A program made the position numbers and the translations under genes. From contig NZ_JAIZAP010000016.1 in assembly GCF_020404745.1 (NCBI RefSeq), positions 59,114 to 123,113 on the forward strand: a DNA stretch of 64,000 nucleotides, in the 5' to 3' direction. Positions 6,971-16,513 of this stretch are shown piece after piece. Within the stretch, counting starts at the first letter, position 1. Every line of letters begins with the position of its first letter. The DNA is from Aquibacillus saliphilus. GTDB lineage: Bacteria > Bacillota > Bacilli > Bacillales > Amphibacillaceae. The notes beneath the pieces were generated by a model. The model was not told where the DNA came from, searched no databases, and saw nothing but the letters and a program-made list of their open reading frames with translations.

Positions 6971-9556
6971 CTATATGTTTTCCTGCTTTAGTGCATCAAT
7001 AATGTTTTCCTTTTTAATCTTTTGTATTGAATATAACATTGCTGATCCCACAATGATAAAAATTGCGACAATCACGTAGATAATATTAAGCCATGGCAGC
7101 GTGAAATCATACTCAAAACTGTTCATCATCGACCTGTATATCAAATACATCACTGCTACACTAAGCGGTAGTCCGTAAAAAAGCGATTTTATCCCATAAA
7201 ATGCACTTTCATAATTCATCATTTTGTTAAACCCTTTTGGGGTCATTCCAACTGATTTAAGCATCGCGAATTCACGTTTTCTAAGCGATATACTCGTTGA
7301 AATTGTATTAAATATATTTGCAATTGATATTGCTGTAATTAACACAATAAATCCGTAAGTAAAAACGGACATTAATAGAATTAGTTGTTCTTCCTGCTGT
7401 CGACGTTGAAAGACATTATACACATGTAAATTATTTCCTTGTAGACTTTCAATTTCTTGTTGTGTTGCCAGTGGATCATCACTTTTCAGATAAAGAAATG
7501 AGCTAACCTCTGAACTATAGTCATCTAGGACGAAACGATCAAGGGTTTTTTCAGAAACGATGACAGTTAAGTCACTCGGTCCGCTACCTGCGCTAATTCC
7601 CATCGGAGCAGCATCTGTAAGTGCAGCAATTGTGACTTCGTTGATATACGTTTCTTCCCCTGTTTGCCAATCCCTGCGGAACATAGTAATACTTTGACCT
7701 ATTTCAGCATTGATTGATTTTGTTTCGACAAATTTCCTTGTCTCATCTTGATATGAAACTGTATCAATCATAATTGCCGATGGATTGTCTGGATCTTGTA
7801 GTTGTTCTATGTCCGTACCAATTGCTTCAGCATAAGCAGTTAACCTCTCATTATTCAATCCATATACAGTTAGATAATAAGAATATTTTCCATCTTCAAG
7901 TAGGCTTCTATCCTCTTCCACAATCTCTTGTGCTTTATCACCGATTGCTGCTTCCTCAATCCAGGTATTAAGGTTTATCTGTTTGTTAGAACTGTACTCT
8001 GTGACATTATCTAGACTAGATATTGTTTTTATCACATCTTCTTCTAGATTCTCACCCATTACTTGAATATCGTAATCTATCTTGTTTTGTGTAAGCTCTA
8101 GTGATTTTTGTAAATTGTCAGTAAAAAAGGCTACTACTAAGAAAAGAACAATGCTGATCACTAGAGAAAACACAGTCACTTGGTACCTTCGTTTATTTCT
8201 TTTCAAATTTTTCAAACCTATCTCGCCTTCAATTCCATAGACTTTGCGGATAAGCTTGGATGTTTTTACTGCTTTACCGGTTAGCTTCACATCTTCTGTT
8301 TGGCGAATAGCATCAATTGCTGAAATCCTTGATGCCTTTCTCGCTGGTACATAGGTTGAAATGAAAATGGTTATTATTGCAACACCACAAGTTAAAACGA
8401 TAGAAAGCGGTGTAACAGTCAGCATTAATTTCTCACTTAGTCCTAATGCGCCTTCGAGTAATGTATTAATAAACCAGAAGGTAGTACCAATTCCAACAAG
8501 TCCAAAAATAATTCCGAGTGGGATACTGATTAATCCGATTACCATTCCCTCAAAAAACACTGAGTTCCTCTTTTGTCTTTTCGTCGCGCCTACACTTGAG
8601 AGCATACCTAAATGACGCGAACGTTCCGATACACTAATTGCGAATGCATTGTAAATTAATGAAACAGAACCAATAATAATGACCGCCATAATAATTGCCG
8701 TTAAAGAAAACAACGTAGCTTGTAATTGATCATCATCTGTAACACCATAGTATCGTAGTAAGTCATTATTAAAGGAAACTGACTTTATTTGGTTTTGTTC
8801 TTTTATTTCTTCTGCATGATCAAATAAAGAACCATTTACCTTTTCTAATACTACCGATGCATTTACTCGATTGTCTGCACCAATCATACTTTCGTCCAAA
8901 TAAGAAATTGCCGTGTATCCTGGTGCCCATGTCGGTTCAAACGTTGGCCTTTCAATAAAACCAACAACCGTGTAATTAACAGTTGTTTGATTATCTAATG
9001 TTTCAATAACTTTCTCTTTTTCCATTTGTAACGAATCGTTCTGACCAAAAGGATCGGTGTTACCTTCCTTCAAGACACGTTCACCAATATCAAGAGTAAG
9101 TTGATCACCAATCTGATACTCCACATTGGCACCTGTTTCAACATGCTCAGAAACAACAATTTCTGTGTTTGATTGAGGAAGTCGCCCCTCAGTCAATTTT
9201 ATTGGAAACTGTAAAAATCCTTGTACATTATACTCTTTAATAAATAAATATGGCTTATTTTCGTTTTCAGCACCTTCCAAATGAGCATAGCCACGATTTC
9301 TTGAAATAACTACACTCTCAGTTGCTTCGTCACTTTCAATTTCTTCAAGCTGCTCTTTGTTGACATCCTTGTACAGAACATGCCATTCTCCTTCATCTGC
9401 AATTGTTTGCCTTTGCAATAAATCCATAAAAGATACAGAAAGCGTTGCAACTGCTGTTAGCATAGCAACCGAAATAATGACACCAATAATTGTAACAATT
9501 GTTCGTTTTTTATTTTGTTTCAAATGCCTTATCGTAAGTTTATTTATGATATTCAC
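6971..9556 (-). CDS. ABC transporter permease with two FtsX domains
   Basis: An 861-residue MacB/FtsX-type permease. An N-terminal helix (about residues 17-40) is followed by a large extracytoplasmic domain. Three helices with an FtsX core follow (about 280-410, including SVSERSRHLGMLSSVGAT). A second signal-like helix near 460, another external domain and a second FtsX core at 735-855 (SLRKREFAMLKSVGMTPKGF) complete the protein. This duplicated layout is typical of exporters that move or sense antimicrobial peptides, lipoproteins or lipids. It overlaps its ATPase gene by 4 bp, and the adjacent two-component system suggests induction by an extracellular signal, as in Bce-type detoxification modules. 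It is longer than the roughly 650-residue BceB and differs in topology. Confidence 0.87.
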   Translation of the reverse strand: MNIINKLTIRHLKQNKKRTIVTIIGVIISVAMLTAVATLSVSFMDLLQRQTIADEGEWHVLYKDVNKEQLEEIESDEATESVVISRNRGYAHLEGAENENKPYLFIKEYNVQGFLQFPIKLTEGRLPQSNTEIVVSEHVETGANVEYQIGDQLTLDIGERVLKEGNTDPFGQNDSLQMEKEKVIETLDNQTTVNYTVVGFIERPTFEPTWAPGYTAISYLDESMIGADNRVNASVVLEKVNGSLFDHAEEIKEQNQIKSVSFNNDLLRYYGVTDDDQLQATLFSLTAIIMAVIIIGSVSLIYNAFAISVSERSRHLGMLSSVGATKRQKRNSVFFEGMVIGLISIPLGIIFGLVGIGTTFWFINTLLEGALGLSEKLMLTVTPLSIVLTCGVAIITIFISTYVPARKASRISAIDAIRQTEDVKLTGKAVKTSKLIRKVYGIEGEIGLKNLKRNKRRYQVTVFSLVISIVLFLVVAFFTDNLQKSLELTQNKIDYDIQVMGENLEEDVIKTISSLDNVTEYSSNKQINLNTWIEEAAIGDKAQEIVEEDRSLLEDGKYSYYLTVYGLNNERLTAYAEAIGTDIEQLQDPDNPSAIMIDTVSYQDETRKFVETKSINAEIGQSITMFRRDWQTGEETYINEVTIAALTDAAPMGISAGSGPSDLTVIVSEKTLDRFVLDDYSSEVSSFLYLKSDDPLATQQEIESLQGNNLHVYNVFQRRQQEEQLILLMSVFTYGFIVLITAISIANIFNTISTSISLRKREFAMLKSVGMTPKGFNKMMNYESAFYGIKSLFYGLPLSVAVMYLIYRSMMNSFEYDFTLPWLNIIYVIVAIFIIVGSAMLYSIQKIKKENIIDALKQENI

Positions 9557-10236
9557 GGACGGACCACCTCATCCTTAGCAATCCCTCCGTCTTCAATTGA
9601 AATAACACGATCCGCCTGCAGTGCAATTCGCTCATCATGAGTAATCACTACTAAGGTTTGATTAAACGTTTTGTTAAACATTTTTAATAAGTCCATAATT
9701 TCGTTACTGTTCTTACTATCTAAATTACCCGTTGGCTCATCCGCTAGCATAATCGCAGGATTACTAATTAATGCTCTACCAATTGAAACTCGTTGCTGTT
9801 GTCCACCAGATAATTGATTGGGAAGGTGACTTAAGCGATTTTGTAGATTTAAAGTAGTTACGATCTCATTTAACTGCTGTTTATCCACCTTGTGTTCATC
9901 AAGTAACATTGGTAGGGTGATGTTTTCTTCCACCGTTAAGATAGGAATTAGGTTATAAAATTGATAAATCAAGCCAATTTGTCTACGTCTAAAAATTGCC
10001 AACTGTGTTTCATTAAGCTTATATATGTCCGTGTTATCAACGAGAACTTTTCCACTAGATGGTTTATCAACACCACCAAGCATATGAAGAAGTGTTGATT
10101 TACCTGAACCAGATGGACCGATAATGGCGACAAACTCACCTTTTTTAACGGAAAAAGATACATCATCTAATGCTTTTACTGCTGTTTCACCTTTTCCATA
10201 CACTTTAGACAGATTTTCTATTTTTAAAATATCCAT
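9553..10236 (-). CDS. ABC transporter ATP-binding protein, MacB/LolD type
   Basis: A 227-residue nucleotide-binding subunit. Visible motifs are Walker A GPSGSGKST (about residue 41), a Q-loop near LIYQFYNL, signature LSGGQQQR (about 143), Walker B IMLADEPTGNLD (about 163) and the H-loop in VVITHDE. The sequence at the signature and D-loop is typical of ATPases that energise FtsX-like permeases, and it overlaps that gene by 4 bp. ATG is preceded by CAGGAGG. A promoter with a TATACT -10 lies about 35 bp upstream and direct repeats lie just beyond it. Confidence 0.92.
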   Translation of the reverse strand: MDILKIENLSKVYGKGETAVKALDDVSFSVKKGEFVAIIGPSGSGKSTLLHMLGGVDKPSSGKVLVDNTDIYKLNETQLAIFRRRQIGLIYQFYNLIPILTVEENITLPMLLDEHKVDKQQLNEIVTTLNLQNRLSHLPNQLSGGQQQRVSIGRALISNPAIMLADEPTGNLDSKNSNEIMDLLKMFNKTFNQTLVVITHDERIALQADRVISIEDGGIAKDEVVRP

Positions 10237-10270
10237 GGTATAAAAACCTCCTGAATTTGATTCTGAGTTC

Positions 10271-10324
10271 AGTATAGCTGCCTAAAATGACTTCCTGGTG
10301 ACTCTAAAATGACAATTTAGTCAC
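10271..10324 (-). promoter_or_regulatory. Promoter and likely response-regulator operator of the ABC operon
   Basis: On the minus strand a TATACT -10 box (10271-10276) is preceded by two direct repeats of GTCATTTTAG (10282-10291 and 10304-10313) whose starts are 22 bp apart. An inverted pair GTGACT/AGTCAC (10298-10303, 10319-10324) overlaps them. No good -35 hexamer is present, as expected for a promoter activated by an OmpR-type regulator bound on one face of the helix. Confidence 0.5.
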
Positions 10325-10332
10325 TTAGAGAT

Positions 10333-11367
10333 TTAAATAGTGTGTTTGTAGAACTTAATCCGAAATTGTGTGCCTTTACCTTCAACACTTTCTACTTGGA
10401 TATCTCCATTTTGACTGGTGATAATACTATAAGCCATCGCAAGCCCAATCCCGATACTCTCCTCGCCGGCATTCTTGCCTTTATAAAAACGTTTAAATAT
10501 ATAAGGAATATCTTCTTTAAGGATTCCTGTTCCATCATCTTTAATGACAATTTCTGTGAATAACGTATTTTCTGAAAAAGTAAGGCTGATTACTCCGCCT
10601 TCCTGCGTGTGCTCGACGCAGTTTTTTAGAATATTAACCATTGCCTCAACAGTCCAATTGAAATCACCATAAAAAGATACCGTATCATGTCCTTTTATCT
10701 CAACTGTTTGTTGCTTTATATCAATTGGAATGGAAATAGGCTCTATCGATTTTCGGATCATGTCTTTGACAACAACTGTATCTTGTTTGAATTGGATAGT
10801 TCCAGCGTCAATTTTCGACAGTTTTAATAATGAAGAAACTAGCCAATCAATCCGTTCCAATTGAATCCTTATGTTTTTTGTGAATTCGGTTCTCTTTGTT
10901 TCATTTAGTTTGGCATCACTCAGTAAATCAGCCATCACCACCATCGAAGTGAGCGGTGTTTTAAGCTGATGAGATATATCAGAAATTGCATCAGTAAGCT
11001 GAATCTTATCTTGTTGTAAATTTACTCCTTGCTCTGACAACATTAATGTCACTTTGTAAATATCATTTTTCAAAATACTAAGCTCACCTTCGTGATTGTC
11101 ACGAACATCAAGCGAAAAATCACCGCTACTAATTTTTCTCAGATAGCTCGAAAGTTTTTCAATTTCTTTGTATCTCCAGCGCGTAAATAATATGCTTGTA
11201 CCTATCAACAAAACAGCAGTAATAAAAATAAATAGTGCAGACATGAATGAGAAATAAAACCATACTAATCCAATCGAAACTAGACTGATTGAGCACATCA
11301 CAAGTAATAAATACTGGACTTCCCGGTTACGTAACAGATTAATCACCCACCTTATAGCCAAAACCAC
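10333..11367 (-). CDS. Membrane sensor histidine kinase
   Basis: A 344-residue kinase: two closely spaced membrane helices (about residues 17-36 and 40-58) with almost no extracellular loop, a HAMP-like linker, a HisKA box ISHQLKTPLTS with the phospho-accepting His near 137, then the N box LKNCVEH, G1 DDGTG and G2 GIGLAMAY of the ATPase domain. A tiny sensory loop is typical of intramembrane-sensing kinases that read the state of a partner ABC transporter. The start is uncertain: GTG 11367 lacks a clear ribosome binding site and overlaps the regulator gene by 29 bp, while AAGGTGG precedes a later in-frame GTG near 11346. The kinase lies between its regulator gene and the ABC operon. Confidence 0.88.
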   Translation of the reverse strand: MVLAIRWVINLLRNREVQYLLLVMCSISLVSIGLVWFYFSFMSALFIFITAVLLIGTSILFTRWRYKEIEKLSSYLRKISSGDFSLDVRDNHEGELSILKNDIYKVTLMLSEQGVNLQQDKIQLTDAISDISHQLKTPLTSMVVMADLLSDAKLNETKRTEFTKNIRIQLERIDWLVSSLLKLSKIDAGTIQFKQDTVVVKDMIRKSIEPISIPIDIKQQTVEIKGHDTVSFYGDFNWTVEAMVNILKNCVEHTQEGGVISLTFSENTLFTEIVIKDDGTGILKEDIPYIFKRFYKGKNAGEESIGIGLAMAYSIITSQNGDIQVESVEGKGTQFRIKFYKHTI

Positions 11368-12022
11368 GAACAGTTTTGATGATCACTGGTTGTTGTGGAT
11401 CATCCTCTAATTTTTCTCGTAACCTTTTTATGTAAACAGTGAGTGTATTATCATTAACGAAGTCCCCTGCCACATCCCAAATCCTCTCTAGAAGCTGGTT
11501 TCTCGTTAAAACTTGACCAATATGATTAGCAAAAATCAACAATAATCGGTACTCTAATGCAGTTAGTAATACTTCTTCACCGTATTTGTAAACTTTACCT
11601 TCTAATGTATTAACTCGAATACTTTCAATGTCAATTACAGTTTTTGTGACAGCTTGTTTATGATATCTGCGCAAGACAGATTTAATCCTTGAAAGTAGTT
11701 CGCGAATTCGAAAAGGCTTTGTTATATAATCATCAGCTCCCATGTCTAGCCCCATCACGACATTGACCTCATCATCAAATGCCGTTAAAAAAATAACAGG
11801 AATGTCGCTGCCATCTTTTACGAAACGGCACAGGTCATATCCACTTCCATCAGGCAGTGATAAATCAAATAAACAGATGTCAATTTGATCTAATTGCTCA
11901 GAAAGTACCTTTTTTGCTGATTCAACATTGTAACAGACAATCGTAGAAAATTGATCTTGCTGCAGTGAATAGTCAAGGCCTGATGCAATCGTTTTATCAT
12001 CTTCCACTAGTAAAATTTTCAT
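11339..12022 (-). CDS. OmpR/PhoB-family response regulator
   Basis: A 227-residue regulator with an N-terminal receiver domain (acidic pair EDD near residue 8, phospho-acceptor Asp in ICLFDLSLPDG near 53, conserved Lys in YITKPF near 100) and a C-terminal winged-helix DNA-binding domain ending YIKRLREKLEDD...VRGFGYKVGD. It forms a pair with the overlapping histidine kinase gene and probably activates the downstream ABC exporter through the direct repeats before that operon. The ribosome binding site TAGGAGTGAGG fixes ATG 12022. Confidence 0.93.
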   Translation of the reverse strand: MKILLVEDDKTIASGLDYSLQQDQFSTIVCYNVESAKKVLSEQLDQIDICLFDLSLPDGSGYDLCRFVKDGSDIPVIFLTAFDDEVNVVMGLDMGADDYITKPFRIRELLSRIKSVLRRYHKQAVTKTVIDIESIRVNTLEGKVYKYGEEVLLTALEYRLLLIFANHIGQVLTRNQLLERIWDVAGDFVNDNTLTVYIKRLREKLEDDPQQPVIIKTVRGFGYKVGD

Positions 12023-12323
12023 GCTATCCTCACTCCTAATTTAAAACAGTGTACGAAATAATTTATATCATTTTAATAAAGTGCATTGACATCTCTTATT
12101 ATTTATCGAGTCGAATGTATTAAGTTAAATCTAACATTAAAACCCCATTTTTCACACTTATATTTCATTACGAAAATTTAGTAAGAATCAAATAACTCTG
12201 CACAGCTAATCACACAAGTTAGCCACAAATAACTAGTAAATACGCTATTTAGTACTAGATGTTAGATAATTTGAAAATGAGGGAATGGAAGGACACAGAA
12301 AACTTAAGATAGGATGTGATTGA
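12023..12323. other. Divergent promoter region
   Basis: A 301-bp AT-rich spacer between the minus-strand response regulator and the plus-strand DUF2254 gene. It must contain both promoters; no operator, riboswitch or repeat stood out. Confidence 0.4.
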
Positions 12324-13724
12324 ATGAACACTATAAAGAGATTTCCTTCAACGATTAAAAAATTTAAGAATATGTCAAAAAGAGAAAGAACACATCTAAT
12401 TTATTCAAACATTTTAGTAAGACCCACTCTTTATGCATTATCATCTTTTCTTTTATTTTTTGTAACAATATGGGCAGACTTAAAAATGGAACTTGGCAGC
12501 GAAATATTACCTGTATTCACATCAGATTACCAATTAACAAAAACCATTTTAAGTACACTTACAGGAGGACTATTGTCTTTAACTTCCTTTACCTTTTATG
12601 GAGTCTTGACAGCCTTAACTACTTTTTCGGGTCAATATTCACCAAGAATACTGAAAAATTTCATGATGACCAAGGTTACACAGCGCACATTAAGTATTTT
12701 TAATGGAAGCTTTATTTATGTACTACTATGCTTGTTATTTCTAAACAACGAAGAAACCTTATCCTATTTTTTTATTCCTACAACTGCTACTTTACTTGCA
12801 GCTTTATCGCTTGCTTCATTCGCCATATTCATCAATCATATTGTTACATGGCTTCAAGTCGCACATATGACAGGTGATATGAAATGGGAATCAATAAGAA
12901 TCATCGAAAAGTCAATGCTTACTGAACTAGATCCTTACAAAGTAGAAAACGAGGAATCAGTCAAAAACCAAGTTCCAGAAAATCAGGGCCATCAAGTTAT
13001 GAGTAATAATTCTGGTTATTTACAAACGATTAATTTTGATAAATTGATGGAAGAGGCATTAGAAGATGATCTCATTATTAAATTAGAGTACAAGGTCGGA
13101 AATTTTGTTTTTGGCTCAACACCTCTAATAACTTACTGGAAAAATAATAACATTGCGATTGATGAAAATAAATATAAAGATATGCTTCACATTGGAAAAA
13201 GTCAAACAGAAATTCAAGACATTGAATTTAGTATAAATAAATTCGTTGAGATTACCATTCGATCATTGGGAAATCATGATCCTAAAACTGCTTCTGGGAC
13301 ACTTTATGAAATTGGTGACTTACTTATAAATATATCTAAAAAGGTAAAATTCACACCATATTTAACAGATGAAAGTTATAATCTACGACTTATTATACAA
13401 AACTATACGTTTGAAGATTATTTGTATATTGGATTTGCTTCTATTCGGCACTATGCAAGAGATAATGTAATCGTTACTGTTGAACTCTTAAAAGTTCTGG
13501 ATGCGATAGCACAAGGAATACATAGCCGGGATCACCAGCCAGTTTGGGACTTTGTAGAATATGTGGCCAGTGGATTCGAATATGAATATATGCATGATTT
13601 GGATAGAAAAAGATATTATAAAGCACTTAATAATATCGCCGAAACTACCGGAAATAATCAAGCCTATCACAAACTAATAAAACGGTATCATAATGAGCTG
13701 AATAATAATTCAGTACTAAAATAA
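12324..13724 (+). CDS. DUF2254 family membrane protein
   Basis: A 466-residue protein with four N-terminal membrane helices (about residues 35-55, 77-100, 120-140 and 150-175) and a large soluble C-terminal domain. The stretch LTTFSGQYSPRILKNFMMTK after the second helix is the recognisable DUF2254 signature. The family is widespread in bacteria and has no assigned function; a channel- or sensor-like role has been supposed only from topology. ATG 12324 is preceded by AGGATGTGA. It is a single gene ending at a palindromic repeat that may double as its terminator. Its codon usage and AT content match the neighbours. Confidence 0.85.
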   Translation: MNTIKRFPSTIKKFKNMSKRERTHLIYSNILVRPTLYALSSFLLFFVTIWADLKMELGSEILPVFTSDYQLTKTILSTLTGGLLSLTSFTFYGVLTALTTFSGQYSPRILKNFMMTKVTQRTLSIFNGSFIYVLLCLLFLNNEETLSYFFIPTTATLLAALSLASFAIFINHIVTWLQVAHMTGDMKWESIRIIEKSMLTELDPYKVENEESVKNQVPENQGHQVMSNNSGYLQTINFDKLMEEALEDDLIIKLEYKVGNFVFGSTPLITYWKNNNIAIDENKYKDMLHIGKSQTEIQDIEFSINKFVEITIRSLGNHDPKTASGTLYEIGDLLINISKKVKFTPYLTDESYNLRLIIQNYTFEDYLYIGFASIRHYARDNVIVTVELLKVLDAIAQGIHSRDHQPVWDFVEYVASGFEYEYMHDLDRKRYYKALNNIAETTGNNQAYHKLIKRYHNELNNNSVLK

Positions 13725-13770
13725 GATATTTAGCCAAGTCTAAATTCAACATTTCTATTTCAACTTACCT

Positions 13771-13881
13771 TGACTTCATAATTACCTTGTCCAAAAAAAT
13801 TGTCATCCACATATAGTTCGGGAACCATGTACCCAACTATATGTGAATGATAACTTTCAAAAATTAGTAATATGAAATTGA
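13771..13881. repeat. Near-palindromic interspersed repeat, copy 2
   Basis: Same design as the 6610 copy: the left end contains TTCATAATTACCTTG and the right end TAATATGAAATTGA. The inner arms AATTGTCATCCACATATAGTT and AACTATATGTGAATGATAACTT are paired with a few mismatches. It lies between convergent genes (DUF2254 and GGDEF/EAL), a position compatible with a terminator function. It is the most diverged of the three copies. Confidence 0.78.
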
Positions 13882-13899
13882 CTTACCTTACTTAAACAT

Positions 13900-13926
13900 A
13901 ACGACTGCCACTTCAAGGCAATCGTT
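13900..13926 (-). terminator. Hairpin after the GGDEF/EAL gene
   Basis: AACGACTGCC pairs with GGCAATCGTT with one mismatch around a 7-nt loop, 14 bp beyond the stop codon on the minus strand. The following T-run is poor, so termination strength is uncertain. Confidence 0.45.
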
Positions 13927-13940
13927 GGTAGAAACTATTT

Positions 13941-16190
13941 TTATAACCGATTATTGTTTACTAACTTTTCTAATTCATTTGGCGGAAGGGGTGGACTATA
14001 ATAATATCCCTGGCCAAACTGACAACCAATGTTAATTAAAAAATCAGCTTGTTGCTTTTCCTCTATTCCTTCGGCAATCAATTCAAATCGAAGGCTTTCA
14101 CCCATCTCGAGCATTGTTTTAACCAAAGATGCAGTATTTGCATTGCTAATAATGTCATTGACAAAGGATTTATCAATTTTGACAAAATCAATAGGGAGCT
14201 TGCTTAAAACACTTAATGATGAATAACCGATACCAAAGTCATCAATTGATATCTTTACTCCTAGTAGATTCAACTCATCAATGATAACAGAGGATTGGTT
14301 GATGTTTTGCATAACACTTTCTGTTATTTCTAGTCCTAGATATTCAGGTGATAATTGATATTTAGATAGGGCTTGATTTACAATTTGAACAAAGTCTCTA
14401 TCTTCAAATTGTATAGCAGAGATATTGACGGCTACTTTTATTTGAATGCCTGATTCCTGCCATCGTTTATTTTGTTTACATGCTTCATTAAGGATCCATT
14501 TCCCTAAAGAAACAATTAGACCACTTTCTTCCACAATCGGTATAAATTCAGTAGGAGAGATTATTCCCAGTTCAGGATGTTTCCAACGTACTAAAGCTTC
14601 CACCGCATAAATTCTCTCTGTTTTCAATTCTAGTTTTGGCTGGTACTCAAGGTAAAACTGATTATTTTTTATTCCGTGTAGTATATCATGCTCCAATTTA
14701 ATTTTCCGATCAAGTATATCTCCTTCGTGACTGAAAAATTGGTAGTTGTTCTTCCCTCGTTTTTTAGCTAAATACATAGCCATGTCGGCTTTTGAGTTCA
14801 TCGTCTCTATGTCTTGTCCATCGATTGGGAATAAGCTAATTCCTATACTAGGAGAGGTATGAAATTCCTTATTTTCTATCAGAAATGATGTTGAGAAAGT
14901 CTCAATAATTCGATCTGAAATTTCACGAACAATTAATTCGTCAATATCTTCCAATAAAACAGCAAATTCATCACCGCCTTGACGTGATACCAAATCTCCT
15001 TTTCGAACACTTGCAAGTAGTCTAGCTGCTACTTGTTTTAGTAAGTCATCACCAGCTGCATGCCCCATCAAATCATTAATGAATTTAAATCGATCTAAGT
15101 CAATCAACATAACCGCTAATTGTTGATTATTCTTGCTGCTACGTGCCATAGCCCTTTTCAAGTTCTCATTATACATATGACGATTGGGTAAACCTGTAAG
15201 TGCGTCATGATAAGCCATATAGTTAATCTTCTTTTGATATTCTTTCTTGGCAGTTACATCGCTAGCTACGACTAGAATCGCTGGTTCACCATCATGAATT
15301 ATTTTTCTACCTGTCATTTCTAGATAAATAGATTCACCATCAGGTCTAACAATCTTATACGCTGTATCTCCGGTATATTCTGTATCTTCGGTTGCATTTT
15401 CATTTTCATAAATTTCTCGATTGCGACGAATTACCTTTTCTAAAGATGAAGAATGAATAAATTCAAATGCTGATTTACCCATTAACTCCGAAACATTTAA
15501 ACCCAAAAGTTTTGTTGTGGCAGGGTTTACATAGACAAATTCATCATGCTGATAAATAAAGATCATATTCGGTGATACTTCCACTACATTACGATAACGG
15601 CTTTCACTTTCTTGTAACATGAGTTCTGCCTTTTTCCTTTTAGAAATATCTACAACAACACCGTTTAATTTAACAACTTCTTTATAATCTTTACCGAATA
15701 TAGGGTTTCCTGACATCTGGACCCAAAATAACTCGCCCTTTTTATTAACAAAACGTAATTCAACGCTATCAGAATCGCCCGATAAAATGCGCTTATAAAA
15801 ATCATTTCCTTTTTGAGTATCATCTGGATGGATAATTTTCAGCCAAAGTGAATAATCATCGAAAAATTGTTCAACAGCATATCCAACCATTTTTTCAATA
15901 CCCTTTGAAACGTATATTTTTTGATTTATTAAATCGTTTGACCAAATGGTAGCATCGACGCTATCAAAGATTTGCTGTAGATCTTCTTTATTATTTAAGG
16001 ATTGTTTATAATAAAACTTAGCCTTATCATATTGACCTCCAAACGTCCAAGAAATACCGATTGCAACGATAGCAATAAAAAGACCAGTATAAAAGTATGT
16101 TAAACTGGCTTCAGTATAAGCTAACTCTAAAAGCCATATCGATATTATTAAAGTCGATACTGTTGTACTTATCCTTCCGACATAATTCAT
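13941..16190 (-). CDS. PAS-PAS-GGDEF-EAL cyclic-di-GMP turnover protein
   Basis: A 749-residue membrane-anchored signalling protein. Two helices lie near residues 8-25 and 30-50. Two PAS domains follow at about 70-185 and 195-315, then a diguanylate cyclase domain with an intact GGDEF motif (RQGGDEFAVLL) and a phosphodiesterase domain at about 490-745. EAL-domain catalytic landmarks are all present: EALVRW, NISAIQF, ITESV, DDFGIGYSSL, KIDKSF, EGIE and GQGYYYSPPL. Both activities are therefore possible, although many such fusions use one. The protein is likely to set cyclic-di-GMP in response to a PAS-bound ligand, affecting motility or biofilm. The gene is monocistronic with a ribosome binding site AAAGGGG. 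Confidence 0.92.
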   Translation of the reverse strand: MNYVGRISTTVSTLIISIWLLELAYTEASLTYFYTGLFIAIVAIGISWTFGGQYDKAKFYYKQSLNNKEDLQQIFDSVDATIWSNDLINQKIYVSKGIEKMVGYAVEQFFDDYSLWLKIIHPDDTQKGNDFYKRILSGDSDSVELRFVNKKGELFWVQMSGNPIFGKDYKEVVKLNGVVVDISKRKKAELMLQESESRYRNVVEVSPNMIFIYQHDEFVYVNPATTKLLGLNVSELMGKSAFEFIHSSSLEKVIRRNREIYENENATEDTEYTGDTAYKIVRPDGESIYLEMTGRKIIHDGEPAILVVASDVTAKKEYQKKINYMAYHDALTGLPNRHMYNENLKRAMARSSKNNQQLAVMLIDLDRFKFINDLMGHAAGDDLLKQVAARLLASVRKGDLVSRQGGDEFAVLLEDIDELIVREISDRIIETFSTSFLIENKEFHTSPSIGISLFPIDGQDIETMNSKADMAMYLAKKRGKNNYQFFSHEGDILDRKIKLEHDILHGIKNNQFYLEYQPKLELKTERIYAVEALVRWKHPELGIISPTEFIPIVEESGLIVSLGKWILNEACKQNKRWQESGIQIKVAVNISAIQFEDRDFVQIVNQALSKYQLSPEYLGLEITESVMQNINQSSVIIDELNLLGVKISIDDFGIGYSSLSVLSKLPIDFVKIDKSFVNDIISNANTASLVKTMLEMGESLRFELIAEGIEEKQQADFLINIGCQFGQGYYYSPPLPPNELEKLVNNNRL

Positions 16191-16513
16191 AAATACCCCT
16201 TTTTATCTATTAACTATTCTACACAGATACTGTACATGATTTTGTATAGTAACTTTGAATAAAACTTGTTAATTAAATTCTACAATTTACAGCAATTCTT
16301 TACTAATTCTATCATAAAGTAATATACCATTCAGTAGGATTTCAATCAAAAATACTCGATAGAAACTAAAGTCTATCAAATGTTAACATTCGATAAACTT
16401 TAGTAATCAGGAAACTATAAAGTGTTGTCATTTGTATAACTATTGATAGGATTGTGCCACGTCAGCTCTGGCAACTTTCGCTTATGTTCTGGTAATTGAG
16501 ATACCAAATCAGA
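16191..16513. other. Intergenic region between the vWA operon and the GGDEF/EAL gene
   Basis: A 323-bp spacer containing the promoter of the GGDEF/EAL gene, the hairpin at 16365-16404, and near 16455-16490 a remnant (GTGCCACGTCAGCTCTGGCAAC) that resembles the tail of the GC-rich hairpin repeat at 29184. No coding frame was found. Confidence 0.45.
16365..16404. terminator. Long imperfect hairpin below the vWA operon
   Basis: ACTAAAG/CTTTAGT outer arms, TATC/GATA inner arms and a self-complementary AATGTTAACATT centre form a 40-nt stem-loop about 110 bp after the last gene of the operon. It may terminate that operon or act as an operator for the GGDEF/EAL gene; there is no clear T-run. Confidence 0.4.

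Noticed and set aside
6692..7079. Plus-strand reading frames at 6692-6991 and 6846-7079
   Set aside because: They run through the palindromic repeat, the GC-rich repeat and the terminator hairpin and into the antisense of the ABC permease; composition is not protein-like and no ribosome binding site is present.
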